From the NCBI GenBank assembly GCA_027717655.1, contig JALLOH010000003.1, positions 16,821 to 80,820 on the forward strand: DNA of 64,000 nt, in the 5' to 3' direction. Shown here piece after piece: positions 19,727-29,122 of this stretch. A program made the translations under genes and the position numbers. The notes beneath the pieces were generated by a model, which did no database searches, was not told where the DNA came from, and was given only the letters and a program-made list of their open reading frames with translations. The DNA is from Acidobacteriia bacterium AH_259_A11_L15 (GTDB lineage Bacteria > Acidobacteriota > Terriglobia > Acidiferrales > 2-02-FULL-67-57). Positions within the stretch are counted from its first letter, which is position 1. The number at the start of each line of letters is the position of its first letter.

Positions 19727-20391
19727 GGGACGGCTTTGCTCATCATCGTCACGTAGCCTTCCAGGCCGCCTATGGCCAGACGCTCGTATCCTGAAATGAC
19801 TTTGTGGCCGGTGTCGATCAGTTTCAGCGCGTGCTGGTTGTAGGGGCGCACGTCGTCTGCGCTGCGGATGAAGTAATCGATGAACTCTGGCACTTCTTCA
19901 AAGCCGGCATCCTGCGCTTCGGTGTTGCCGTAGCTGAAAAACATGCCTCCGTCGATGGTATGGCCTTCGAAGTCTGAGCGCGGCTGGCCGTTCTTCAAGA
20001 TCTCGTCCTGATAGCAGCACAGGCAGATGTAGCCCAAGTCGGTGTGCTTCCTGAACTGAAGCATCCATCCGTTCCTGGGGTTCTGTTCGCACACCTGGCG
20101 ATCGCAAGTTTCACATTCGGTGTAATCAAAGCTTCCAGAGCGGCAGTAGACCTCTTCGCATTCGTCACTATGAAAGAAGACCTCGCGGGGCTTGTCTTCC
20201 CAAGGAGTGTCGTAAAGCTCTGCAAAGATGCTAGTCGGGTAGAACCCTTTGTCGAGAAAGCCGCACGGCCAAAGATGAAGCTGCTTGTTCCGGTGGAGCT
20301 CCTGGTATTTCTGCATCCGCTTCGGGAAGTTGATGTCAAACCTGCGCTCACAGGAGGCGCACTCCTCGATGCGGGCGTCGTGGATGGGCAT
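19723..20391 (-). CDS. Cysteine-rich zinc-binding protein
   Basis: Start at MPIHDARIEECASCERRF; multiple CxxC (CASC, CETC, CLCC); CTTAAG element at 20414-20419. Confidence 0.55.
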   Translation of the reverse strand: MPIHDARIEECASCERRFDINFPKRMQKYQELHRNKQLHLWPCGFLDKGFYPTSIFAELYDTPWEDKPREVFFHSDECEEVYCRSGSFDYTECETCDRQVCEQNPRNGWMLQFRKHTDLGYICLCCYQDEILKNGQPRSDFEGHTIDGGMFFSYGNTEAQDAGFEEVPEFIDYFIRSADDVRPYNQHALKLIDTGHKVISGYERLAIGGLEGYVTMMSKAVP

Positions 20392-20483
20392 GGAGTAAGG
20401 TTGGGCGCGACACCTTAAGCGGCTTTCGCTTATACTTTCTGACAGGCAAACGGCCCAAGGAGTGGGCTGCGGCAGAGGCTGCA

Positions 20484-21341
20484 ATGCCGTTTCGCGATCT
20501 CTTAAGGCAGGACAGCGAGTTTTGGGAGGCCTGCGCAAGGCACACCAATCGTCAAACAGCACGTACGGTTCAAGCAATTTATTTGTGTGACGTATGTGCA
20601 ATCCGCTTGACTCGTGAGGCTTTCAACGAGCGACCACCCATCTATCATGGCGAGAGCATTACCGGCTTTTGCGGACTCTGTAACGAAGAGAAAACAGCCA
20701 CGCTGCGGCTTTGGTTTGTTTGCGCTTTTTGCTGGAATGTCGTCCTTGCCTACCAAAAGGCCTTTGTCGCAAGCCGAGCTGTTCACGACTACTGGAAAGA
20801 CTCAGTTGCATCGTCTTTCCCCCAACTAAAGCTTTCTGAAAAGGAAGCAGTCCGTCTTTCTCCGTACATGCGTAAAGGAAAAACCAAGAAATCAGCCGCA
20901 GAAACTCTCAGGGAGCTCGATTTTCTTGTCGAAGAAGAAGTGCGGCAGCAGAGAACTCCGCTGTTTCACATAGAGCTTAAGGCAGGACCGGGCTCAATAG
21001 AAGAGATGACTGAGTTTCAATTGGACATCAATGACTCCAATGACATTATCGGTGTAGCCAACAACACGAAGCTTCCGGTCTACATTTTTCATGTCAAGTT
21101 GGAGCATCGATATGCCCCGCCTACGAGGTACACGGTTTCTACGAGGATATGGTGGACAGACATATTCACTCTCTTAAAAAACCGACTCGCAGTTAGACAG
21201 CGGAGGGGAGAAGAGAAACAGGCAGGCTACTATGCTCCGACTGCCTTCAGGCCAATTGACCAGTTTATTCAGGAGTTAGAAGTCAGGGGGCATGCGCAAT
21301 TGCGAGAGCGCCTTATGGGTCAGCCACTGGAACTTACCTGA
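20484..21341 (+). CDS. Putative type II restriction endonuclease (PD-(D/E)XK-like)
   Basis: TPLFHIELKAGPGS (ExK) motif followed by EMTEFQLDINDSNDI; convergent with and 3'-overlapping an NPPY methyltransferase. Confidence 0.55.
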   Translation: MPFRDLLRQDSEFWEACARHTNRQTARTVQAIYLCDVCAIRLTREAFNERPPIYHGESITGFCGLCNEEKTATLRLWFVCAFCWNVVLAYQKAFVASRAVHDYWKDSVASSFPQLKLSEKEAVRLSPYMRKGKTKKSAAETLRELDFLVEEEVRQQRTPLFHIELKAGPGSIEEMTEFQLDINDSNDIIGVANNTKLPVYIFHVKLEHRYAPPTRYTVSTRIWWTDIFTLLKNRLAVRQRRGEEKQAGYYAPTAFRPIDQFIQELEVRGHAQLRERLMGQPLELT

Positions 21342-23017
21342 CTTAGGCTAGGCCTCTTTGAGGCCATTGAAAGCCTGCGTAGTTCGGTTACACCTTCCTG
21401 AATAATCTCTAGTTTTTCCTGAGAAATTGCAAAGCACTCGGCGATTTCCTTGTCTAATCGATTGCGGTTAAGGTGTCTGGTGAATTCCAGATATGCTCTT
21501 TCAGTTTGCTGCCTGGCCCTAGCATCTAAGAGACGGGGATTCAGTACCGGCAATTCCTGTACATCCAGCGGATTGAGATTGAAAACGCCTCCTCCATATT
21601 GTTGGGCTCGGGAGCGGCATCCTAGCTCGAAAAACGAAGTATTGAGGATGCTGAGTAGGGCTGTCGTGTCGGCCTTATCTATGGGCTGTGCTTCTATAAA
21701 GTTTTCATTTCCGACCACACCTGCCTTGTTCCAGATTACAAGGAAGTTCTCATAAAACCGGCGGGGAATGAATATAGAATAACGTCGTCGTCTCTTTATT
21801 TCGTCAGCCAAATTGTACCAGGGTACACGCCCAGCCTTCTGCAACCGTGGGAGATTCTGATATCCGGTGACTGTCCTTTCCTTGCCGCGGATCCGCACCT
21901 CAGTGTTCTCCGCTGCCTTGATGTACTTAACAAGGGCCTTACTCTCGATCTCTGGCAAAGGTTTGCTGACAAAGAGAATCCGGTGCGAAACGGACTCGCC
22001 GTCTTCGATGATCGGATCCGATATCTCCCTAGGGGAGAATGCCAACGGCTGAAAATATTTCTTGGGGATGCTCAGATTGTCGGCTTTCGCAGTCTCTAAG
22101 ATGTAAAAATCTCTTGCCAAAGGTTGAATCCCAATCCGCGTTCTCGCTACCTTCCCGAGAGCGGTGCATTTGTCCACCGGAAGCGTGAAGTACGCCTGCG
22201 GCTGACGCACATAGATACCCCAGGGCTGCCTCTCGTCGAGGTCTGTCTGCCTGATGGTCGCCAGTGAACCTAAGCTTCCCAGTTGCTGTCTTGTCATTTG
22301 GGAAAACCCAGAAATGAACTCAGGTAGACGAACAAAACTCACCTCATCTGCTTCCGAGGGAGTACCTTTCTCCGCGAAGAGCATCACGGACTTCACGAGG
22401 ACATCTGCGAAAAGCTTGCCTTCGCAAATAGCGAGCATCCTGATTCTAAAGTTGCGTAGAAAGAATTCCTTAAGGGCTATCCCGTAATCCGTGTCCATCC
22501 AGGAACTCGAAATGATCACGGCTATCCGGCCGTGTGGTTCGAGAAACTGTGAAGCGTAGATCAGGAAGTAGCTGTAAAGATCGGTTAGACGAGGCAGACG
22601 CGCTAGGAATAGGTCGTGGAAAATCACCCGTTCGCGGACGCGATCAATTTCGTCCAACGTACTCCGCCGCACATAAGGAGGATTCCCCACGACCGCAGAA
22701 ATCGGAGGAAATCGGGTATCAAAGAAATCGGCATTCAGAAACTGTGGAAGGGTTGTGCCAATCGATTCTTTGATGGTTTGACAAGCACGTTCGTAGACCG
22801 GGTGATCGCGTTCAACGCCGAAAACCTGTGCTTGAACTTGCTGATCTGAACAGCCAAGAGCTTTCAACCTCTTCGCAGCCTCGCAGAGAAAGACACCCTC
22901 CCCAGCCCCAATATCGAGTATTGTCTGGTTTTTGTTTTGCACGGCCCAAGAAACAAGTTCTTCTGCAATCACAGCTGGCGTGAGTACGAGACCGATCTGT
23001 TTGGAAAGTGTCACCAT
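21320..23017 (-). CDS. N6-adenine DNA methyltransferase (TaqI/Eco57I-like, gamma class)
   Basis: ILDIGAGEGVFLCEAAKRL (SAM motif), AVVGNPPYVRR (NPPY catalytic motif), C-terminal TRD. Confidence 0.88.
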   Translation of the reverse strand: MVTLSKQIGLVLTPAVIAEELVSWAVQNKNQTILDIGAGEGVFLCEAAKRLKALGCSDQQVQAQVFGVERDHPVYERACQTIKESIGTTLPQFLNADFFDTRFPPISAVVGNPPYVRRSTLDEIDRVRERVIFHDLFLARLPRLTDLYSYFLIYASQFLEPHGRIAVIISSSWMDTDYGIALKEFFLRNFRIRMLAICEGKLFADVLVKSVMLFAEKGTPSEADEVSFVRLPEFISGFSQMTRQQLGSLGSLATIRQTDLDERQPWGIYVRQPQAYFTLPVDKCTALGKVARTRIGIQPLARDFYILETAKADNLSIPKKYFQPLAFSPREISDPIIEDGESVSHRILFVSKPLPEIESKALVKYIKAAENTEVRIRGKERTVTGYQNLPRLQKAGRVPWYNLADEIKRRRRYSIFIPRRFYENFLVIWNKAGVVGNENFIEAQPIDKADTTALLSILNTSFFELGCRSRAQQYGGGVFNLNPLDVQELPVLNPRLLDARARQQTERAYLEFTRHLNRNRLDKEIAECFAISQEKLEIIQEGVTELRRLSMASKRPSLSQVSSSG

Positions 23018-23149
23018 CCGTGCTTCTTATAGCACAAAACTGGAAGGTACCGTCAAATCTACAGCTTCCTCACGACGAGTCGATGATCTATTGCTAGTTG
23101 TGAGCTTTGCCGCTGGTCCCACAGCTCGCTCCGAGCATCTTGTCGGCTC

Positions 23150-23647
23150 TTAGACGAGCTTCTCCCACAGCCCCCTCGACTTTTTCGTCATTGCAACGTC
23201 GAAGTACTTGGTCAGAACATGAGGAAAGGCCCTGTCGATCTCTTGCCCGAGTTCGCTAAGCGAGTACAAACGCAAGGCCGTGATGTTGTGCTTGCCAGGC
23301 TTCAACTTGCGAGCGTTCAGCAAGAGCCAACTTGGATTGGAAGTGAACGCAAGGACAGCAATTACGGGGTTGATGCCCTTGTTTTCGAAATCTTTCAGAC
23401 CATCCAGGTCGTCCCGGTCGATGGAAATCGATGTACCCGACGGAGCCTTGACCTCGACGGCGTAGCTATCTGGACCACGTTCAGCCGAGATATCCGGGCG
23501 CTCAACTGGCCGCCCTCTTGTTCTGAATCCTACCTCGCGAAAGGTAAGCTCCAAAAGAACCTGGCATATTCTGCCGAACTCTTGGGGTCCGTGCTTCTTC
23601 CTGATCTTTTGCAGCTGCTCGTAGACCTCGTAGTTCATACCTGACAC
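23150..23647 (-). CDS. Mrr-like PD-(D/E)XK restriction endonuclease-fold protein
   Basis: RPDISAERGPDSYAVEVKAPSG; overlaps the SMC-like gene 3' end. Confidence 0.65.
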   Translation of the reverse strand: MSGMNYEVYEQLQKIRKKHGPQEFGRICQVLLELTFREVGFRTRGRPVERPDISAERGPDSYAVEVKAPSGTSISIDRDDLDGLKDFENKGINPVIAVLAFTSNPSWLLLNARKLKPGKHNITALRLYSLSELGQEIDRAFPHVLTKYFDVAMTKKSRGLWEKLV

Positions 23648-25803
23648 CGGATTTCGGGTCCTTCCTTCGGGCAGCGGTCAAAGCGGTAGATGAGCAGTTT
23701 CTTCTGGCCACCCTCATTTTCAAGGATTGACTGGAGTTCCTTATCGTGGGTGGCTAGGATTACTTGTTTTTGAGGTACGAGCTCCAGAAGGATTTCAGCC
23801 AGAGCTTTCTTGTGCGAGGTATCAAGATTCTGTGAAGGGTCGTCCAAAACTAGGAATCCAAGGTTATGTGAGTAGATGTCTTTTTTTGCCAGGGCCAGAT
23901 AGATGGCGAGGGCAACGCAGTTCATCTGGCCCGTACTGAACTTCTGGCTGGCTAGAGTTTCTTCTGACTCCTTTTTGTTGACACCTTTGATGTAATACTC
24001 GTTACGCAACACACCCCTGACCGTTCTCGGCTTGACCTCTATCTCAAGCTCTTCGTAATAGGGATGATTGCAAAGCCTCCTGTAGTACGCACTTATGTCA
24101 TCCTGTGCATTACTGATCATGCTCGCAGCTAGGTCCGTCTGTACCGTCGTAACTGCCTTGGATATTGCGTCTAGGATTTCGCGTAGAGATTCGAGTTCCA
24201 AGATATTCTGTCGGAGGGCTTGAAGTTCCTTGCCCTCAAGCAGCTTTTCGAGCCTCTTGATGCTTTCCTGCTCTTTCAACACCTCAGCAATCCGCATCAA
24301 TTTCTCGCACCGGTCTTCGATTCGCTGAAGTTGTCCCTCCCTCTGGTGCAAAGGCTTTTCAAACTTCTTGATCTGTGCTCCCAGATCGGCAAGACGAGCC
24401 TTAAGTAGCGCCTCTGCATCGTCCTTGGCAGTAATGACGCGCTGGAGGACTGCAGCAACCTCTTTCAAAACTGCTTCCAAGTCTCGCTCAACGCGGGCAA
24501 GCTCGTCAGAGAGCTTCTTATGCTCACGCTGTTCCCTTTCAGCTTCAGCCTTGGCTTGCTGGCTCTTCAGTATCCTAGTGTCGATGCTCTCAAGGTCCTT
24601 CGTTTCGTGCGCTTCCAGTTCGGATTTCAGATGGTCCAGTAGCTTTTCCCTTTCGATAGAACGACCACAAACCGGGCAGGCCGTCTCCTCAGTTTCACGG
24701 AGATATTGAAGGGCATCCTTGATGACCTTGAACCGGGACTTGATGCCTGATCTTTCTTCCTCCAGCTGTTCCAGCTTTCTGGCGCTTGCTACTATGCGCC
24801 GGCTTATCGCGTCGGCGTCGCCGTGCTTTTTCTCGAAGTCCCTGAGGCTCTTCTTCTTTGAAAGGACATCAGAAGCCCTTGCAGAGTAGTCAGAAAGCAC
24901 CGCCGAGCACTCTGTTCGCAGCTGGGTTAATTCATCGATCTTTGTCTGCTCAGGCAGCTTTCGTCGAATCCTCTTGACGTAGCCTTGTAGGGACTCTGCG
25001 GCTTCCCCCAGTGCGCGAACGGAGGTTGGCACTTCGATAGAAGGTGGGTCAAGACCAGCTTCTTCAGCAACGTGGCGGAGTTCGGATGTACTGTCCTCAA
25101 CCAGCTTCGCTCCATGCTCGATTTCAAACTGCGTGTCAGCAAGGCCGGTGTGCTTCCCTTTCCTTCTGCTCTCATCAAGTCTTCGCTTGGCCTCGCCAAG
25201 GCTGGCTTTTATGTCTGCCTCCAGCTGGTCTATCCGCGTTTGGAGTTTTGTCTGCCGGTCCGAGATCTTCACCAAGCGGATTGCATCGGTAATGTTCCGG
25301 AGGGAATCCAGTCCCAACAGCCGATCCAGGGCGGCATTTCGGTCGCGAGGATCTTCAGTCAGCAATCCTCTGACTGACTCTTGGTGCAAATAGGTAGAGC
25401 GTATGAAATCGTCGAGTGTTAGGCGAAATATCCGGTAAACAGCTTGCTCTGCTTGTTCGTCTTCGAGCTCTGCACCGTCCGGCAAGGTGAGTGTGAGATG
25501 TGTCTTCTCCCGTCTCTTGGGCTTGGTTCTCCGAAGAGCAACGTCACCGTCTGGTGATTTAAGAATGAGTTCGACGGTGCCCTCGTTTTGGAAGGTGTTT
25601 ATGAGCTCGTCGTGGGTTCTGCCTTCGTAGCGGATGAACTCAACATCACCAAAAAGGCACCATTCGATAGCTGAGAGGGTACTACTCTTGCCTGAACCGT
25701 TGTCGCCAAAGAGGAAAACCAATTCCCGAGATAGGTCAAGGTCTCGCTGATCGTTGAACCCTCTGAACCCTGAAACCTTCAGCGACTTGACAAGACACGG
25801 CAT
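23635..25803 (-). CDS. Rad50/SbcC-like SMC-family ATPase with zinc hook
   Basis: VSGFRGFNDQRDLDLSRELVFLFGDNGSGKSSTLSAIEWCLFG; zinc hook ETACPVCGRSIERE; LGFLVLDDPSQNLD and ATHDKEL; start placed near MPCLVKSLKV. Confidence 0.85.
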   Translation of the reverse strand: MPCLVKSLKVSGFRGFNDQRDLDLSRELVFLFGDNGSGKSSTLSAIEWCLFGDVEFIRYEGRTHDELINTFQNEGTVELILKSPDGDVALRRTKPKRREKTHLTLTLPDGAELEDEQAEQAVYRIFRLTLDDFIRSTYLHQESVRGLLTEDPRDRNAALDRLLGLDSLRNITDAIRLVKISDRQTKLQTRIDQLEADIKASLGEAKRRLDESRRKGKHTGLADTQFEIEHGAKLVEDSTSELRHVAEEAGLDPPSIEVPTSVRALGEAAESLQGYVKRIRRKLPEQTKIDELTQLRTECSAVLSDYSARASDVLSKKKSLRDFEKKHGDADAISRRIVASARKLEQLEEERSGIKSRFKVIKDALQYLRETEETACPVCGRSIEREKLLDHLKSELEAHETKDLESIDTRILKSQQAKAEAEREQREHKKLSDELARVERDLEAVLKEVAAVLQRVITAKDDAEALLKARLADLGAQIKKFEKPLHQREGQLQRIEDRCEKLMRIAEVLKEQESIKRLEKLLEGKELQALRQNILELESLREILDAISKAVTTVQTDLAASMISNAQDDISAYYRRLCNHPYYEELEIEVKPRTVRGVLRNEYYIKGVNKKESEETLASQKFSTGQMNCVALAIYLALAKKDIYSHNLGFLVLDDPSQNLDTSHKKALAEILLELVPQKQVILATHDKELQSILENEGGQKKLLIYRFDRCPKEGPEIRCQV

Positions 25804-25819
25804 AGGACACAGACGCCTT

Positions 25820-26140
25820 CTAGCGCTCCTCGAGATCTTGGGCAACTTTCTCTTCTTGCCCCCCAAACACCTTCTCAATCGATACCGCCTCTTGCTTCAA
25901 ACCCGCCTCTATTCGGTCCACGCCACCCTCGTTGAGCCATTGGAAAATCTTCTTGGCTAGCTTGGCAGCGCGTGCCTGCATATCGGGCTCGCCAGCTAGG
26001 AGTTCCCTGATCTCTTTGTTGACAAGCTTTTCGAATCGTTCCATAAGCTCAATACCGAAGACTACCTTGACCACTAGCTTCTTGAATTTGACGATCCAGT
26101 CCCTGTCGCCGGTATCGAGACCCCGTTCGGACCTCGCCAA
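25820..26140 (-). CDS. Small 106-aa helical protein in the SMC-nuclease operon
   Basis: ORF between SMC-like and RecB-like genes, same strand. Confidence 0.5.
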   Translation of the reverse strand: MARSERGLDTGDRDWIVKFKKLVVKVVFGIELMERFEKLVNKEIRELLAGEPDMQARAAKLAKKIFQWLNEGGVDRIEAGLKQEAVSIEKVFGGQEEKVAQDLEER

Positions 26141-26200
26141 GCGCCAATCACTTCGACGGAGCCAGCAACGGGAGTATACCTACAGGGTCTGTCTTAGGCG

Positions 26201-26947
26201 CTATTCTGTCCTTTTCTGAGCTATCGCCAGAAGTTGGCGTAACAACGCACAATCCTTGCATGTCTCTCTTCCATCTGGTGGCTTGATCTTGGCGAAAATT
26301 TTTCGGGCGCGCTGTAACAGTTTTGGAATCATTCTGTCTGCCTTGAGTTCTACGGCTTCCAGTTTTGCCTCGAATTTCATAGAGAAATCATCTTCCGACA
26401 TTAACTCTGTGATTTCGTCAGAAGCGACGTCAGTTTGCGGCTCCATGTAGATCAGCCCAAGGCCCGATATTGGAGTCAGACCTTGAGTTTTAGAAATGTA
26501 GGCATACGCGTTAAGCTGCACTTCGTATAATGGCAAGAGTTCGTCCTGCCTCTTGGTTGCCTTGGCCGTCTTATAGTCCACAATGTGATATGAACCATCC
26601 AAGAGACGGAAAATGTCGTCGGGAGTACCCCTAATGGTAATCTTTGTCTTCGGATCTTCAAGCTTGAACCTGGACCAGTGAAGTTTATGGCCCGGAACGT
26701 AACCACTTGCCTTCCCGATGTTCGGAAACCATGGGGGGAGGACCTTCTTTTCGTCAAAGAACCTATGGATAAGTCTCTTCCCATATGCGTCGATCGAACT
26801 GAATATTCCAGGCATTGGGATCTGAAACGGGAATTTATTGTCGCAGCGCAAAACCATCCAGAAGCATTGCGGGCAGAAGTCGGGCAGGCGCAGCATCCCC
26901 AGAGTCCTGGCTGGAATCGTTATTTGTTTCACTTTCGGTTCTTCCAT
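26201..26947 (-). CDS. RecB/Cas4-like PD-(D/E)XK nuclease, possible Fe-S/Zn cysteines
   Basis: RGTPDDIFRLLDGSYHIVDYKTAKATKRQDELLPLYEVQLNAYAYI; N-term CPQC and C-term CKDC. Confidence 0.7.
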   Translation of the reverse strand: MEEPKVKQITIPARTLGMLRLPDFCPQCFWMVLRCDNKFPFQIPMPGIFSSIDAYGKRLIHRFFDEKKVLPPWFPNIGKASGYVPGHKLHWSRFKLEDPKTKITIRGTPDDIFRLLDGSYHIVDYKTAKATKRQDELLPLYEVQLNAYAYISKTQGLTPISGLGLIYMEPQTDVASDEITELMSEDDFSMKFEAKLEAVELKADRMIPKLLQRARKIFAKIKPPDGRETCKDCALLRQLLAIAQKRTE

Positions 26948-27031
26948 TCAGTTTGTGGCAAAAGGATCTTCTCAAGCTAGTGGATACAATGCGGGTAGCA
27001 TAACCTAACCTACCTGCCCCGGTCAGCTACC

Positions 27032-27421
27032 TCATGAATCATCATCTTGTCCACCTAGGGTATATCCGGCCCCTGCGCCCAGAATGGCTCCCCAGGGTCC
27101 CAGAAAGGCACCCAGAGTCCCGCCTATGAGTGCCCCCCAAGCACGGCGGTTCTCCCTGGCCTTCTTGGAAAGCGGGGCTCTGCTATGGCCGGACCGATGC
27201 CGAGCAGTTTTAGAGCTGCTATCTCCTTTCGAGCGGTTACAGGAGATGCAGGCAGGCCTTAGGTTCCGTAGGTAGTCTGAGCCGCCGCTGGCCTTGGCCA
27301 CTGAGTGGTCAATTTCCCATGAGCGACGATAAGACCGGCGCGATAGTTGTCGCCAGCAAATGTGGCAGCGACCGTCGGCCGAGTCGAAAATAAGATCGAT
27401 TTGTTGTCTTGTATATGCCAT
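27032..27421 (-). CDS. HNH endonuclease domain with C-terminal glycine-zipper segment
   Basis: RCHICWRQL...WEIDHSVAKASGGSDYLRNLRPACISCNRSKGD (HNH) then GALIGGTLGAFLGPWGAILGAGAGYTLGG; start at MAYTRQQID. Confidence 0.75.
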   Translation of the reverse strand: MAYTRQQIDLIFDSADGRCHICWRQLSRRSYRRSWEIDHSVAKASGGSDYLRNLRPACISCNRSKGDSSSKTARHRSGHSRAPLSKKARENRRAWGALIGGTLGAFLGPWGAILGAGAGYTLGGQDDDS

Positions 27422-27438
27422 GGTCACGCCAGCCAGGG

Positions 27439-27918
27439 CTACTCCCTTTCGAGCACTTTCTGGCGAAACATCTCTACAAGCTCTTCGGAGATCCAAGCCC
27501 CTTCGCGAATCATGTCCTCGAGGATTCTGACAGCCTCCCCCCCGGAGATCCTTTCTATTTCAACTGCATACTCCAAAACACCAATCGCGCCAGAAACAGC
27601 GATTTGTAGTTCTTCAGCTGTCTGTCTGGCCTGCCTGTCATTTGTCAGCAGAGTTGCCGCGTGCGATTGGGCAACTGTAAGGGCGCCTAGCTCTCCGGAA
27701 CCTAGGCCTGGCTTGTTCCCGCGTATGTCACCAAGAAACTGCCATTCTTCTGCGCTCGTTAACGGTGCAATTTCAGCTTGAGGAAGCTGGATATCAGCTT
27801 CGGCAAGCTCTTTTTCTACGAAGTCGGATATCAACATGCGTCCGGCGAAAAGATCAAGCAAGAGTTCGAGACTGCCAGTTAGGTGGAAATCAGCCACCAC
27901 ACTTGCATCCAAAGACAC
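27439..27918 (-). CDS. PIN-domain-like protein (putative toxin nuclease)
   Basis: N-term LDASVVADFHLTGSL, GSGELGALTVAQSHAATLLTNDRQARQTAEEL (E, ND spacing); follows XRE/ImmA gene. Confidence 0.6.
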   Translation of the reverse strand: MSLDASVVADFHLTGSLELLLDLFAGRMLISDFVEKELAEADIQLPQAEIAPLTSAEEWQFLGDIRGNKPGLGSGELGALTVAQSHAATLLTNDRQARQTAEELQIAVSGAIGVLEYAVEIERISGGEAVRILEDMIREGAWISEELVEMFRQKVLERE

Positions 27919-27928
27919 GGTTCCTGAG

Positions 27929-29062
27929 CTAAGCCTGTGCAGAGGCTAGTCCTTTTCGCCACTCTTGGGCTTTTCTCCTGGTCTCGACTATGTTCAGTCC
28001 CAGTAATTCTGCAAGCTTTCCAAGAGAAACCACTTCATCCAGGGCAGCTTTTCGAGCGAGATGTTGGAATCTGCTGAATCTGTTCCACTGTTCGAGAAAG
28101 TCTTTCGGCATAGGTGCAAGTTCCCTAGTCTTATCACCTCTGTGCTTATCCAGCTCGGCAAACAACTGCTTATATTCGGCCTCAGAAAGCAAACGGAGAT
28201 CGCGAAGTCTGACGAGCATCATGTCACCACTGACACTAAAATAATGCTTTAGGAAAACTACATCCTCGAGGCCTACCTTCTTTTCTCCGACATTTTTCAG
28301 AAACAAATCCCGAAGGCCGACTTCGGGAACAAGAAAATTCGCAGCAAAGAGGTTGGCCATCTTCTCCAACTCGTGTTCTTTCTCGAGTCCGGCTGAAGGC
28401 TCAGGACTCTTGTAAAAGGAACGGTGCATGAGGAGATGACCATACTCATGCGCCAGCGAGAAGATTTGGCGTTCTAGAGTGTTACGTTCGTTTATGAAAA
28501 TGCAAGGACCATACTGCAAGGAAAATGCAGAAAAGCCGAACATGTCTTTGTCATCGACTGGGAAGCGGAAGATTCTCACGCTCTGTTCATCTAGGAGTTT
28601 GAAAATGTTGTCGATGGGATCAAGTTGTCCTAAGCCCATCCTCTCACGCTCTGAATGGGCGACTTGGGTAGCGAACTGAAAAGGCCTTGAATGGACACGG
28701 GGTGAGTACGAATACTCGGGCGGCGGGAGTAGACTATCAGCGACGCCTACAATGTCTTCAAGCTCGCGATAGGCTTTGCAGAATCTCTCGAAGCGTGAAC
28801 GGGCCTGCGAAGGAGCGATTGCTTCTGCTGCTGCACGATACAGGAGCGCCAGCGCCGCTTCCTTTTCCTCGAAGAAGTCGCTGACGGAGCGACCGAGGAC
28901 ACGCGCTGCTACGAGGAGCTTGGTACTGTCGATGGCTACATGACCGTTCTCGATCGCGCTCAGAGTCGCCCTAGATACACCCAGTTGGTCGGCTAGCTCC
29001 TCCTGGGACAGCCCAGCTAACTCCCGAGCAGACTTCAAGTTACGGCCAATTATTTCCTTCAC
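27929..29062 (-). CDS. XRE-type HTH + ImmA/IrrE metallopeptidase fusion
   Basis: LKSARELAGLSQEELADQLGVSRATLSAIENGHV; FSLAHEYGHLLMH (HExxH). Confidence 0.88.
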   Translation of the reverse strand: MKEIIGRNLKSARELAGLSQEELADQLGVSRATLSAIENGHVAIDSTKLLVAARVLGRSVSDFFEEKEAALALLYRAAAEAIAPSQARSRFERFCKAYRELEDIVGVADSLLPPPEYSYSPRVHSRPFQFATQVAHSERERMGLGQLDPIDNIFKLLDEQSVRIFRFPVDDKDMFGFSAFSLQYGPCIFINERNTLERQIFSLAHEYGHLLMHRSFYKSPEPSAGLEKEHELEKMANLFAANFLVPEVGLRDLFLKNVGEKKVGLEDVVFLKHYFSVSGDMMLVRLRDLRLLSEAEYKQLFAELDKHRGDKTRELAPMPKDFLEQWNRFSRFQHLARKAALDEVVSLGKLAELLGLNIVETRRKAQEWRKGLASAQA

Positions 29063-29083
29063 GGCTCCTCCTTGATTAAGTTT

Positions 29084-29122
29084 CTTGACAATATTGTGAT
29101 GGACGAGCTAGAATTTGTCAAG
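29084..29122. promoter_or_regulatory. Divergent operator/promoter between XRE-ImmA-PIN and CBASS operon
   Basis: TTGACA (29085-29090), 18-nt spacer, TAGAAT (29109-29114) on +; palindrome ACAATATTGT (29088-29097); inverted CTTGACAA/TTGTCAAG (29084-29091/29115-29122). Confidence 0.6.
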
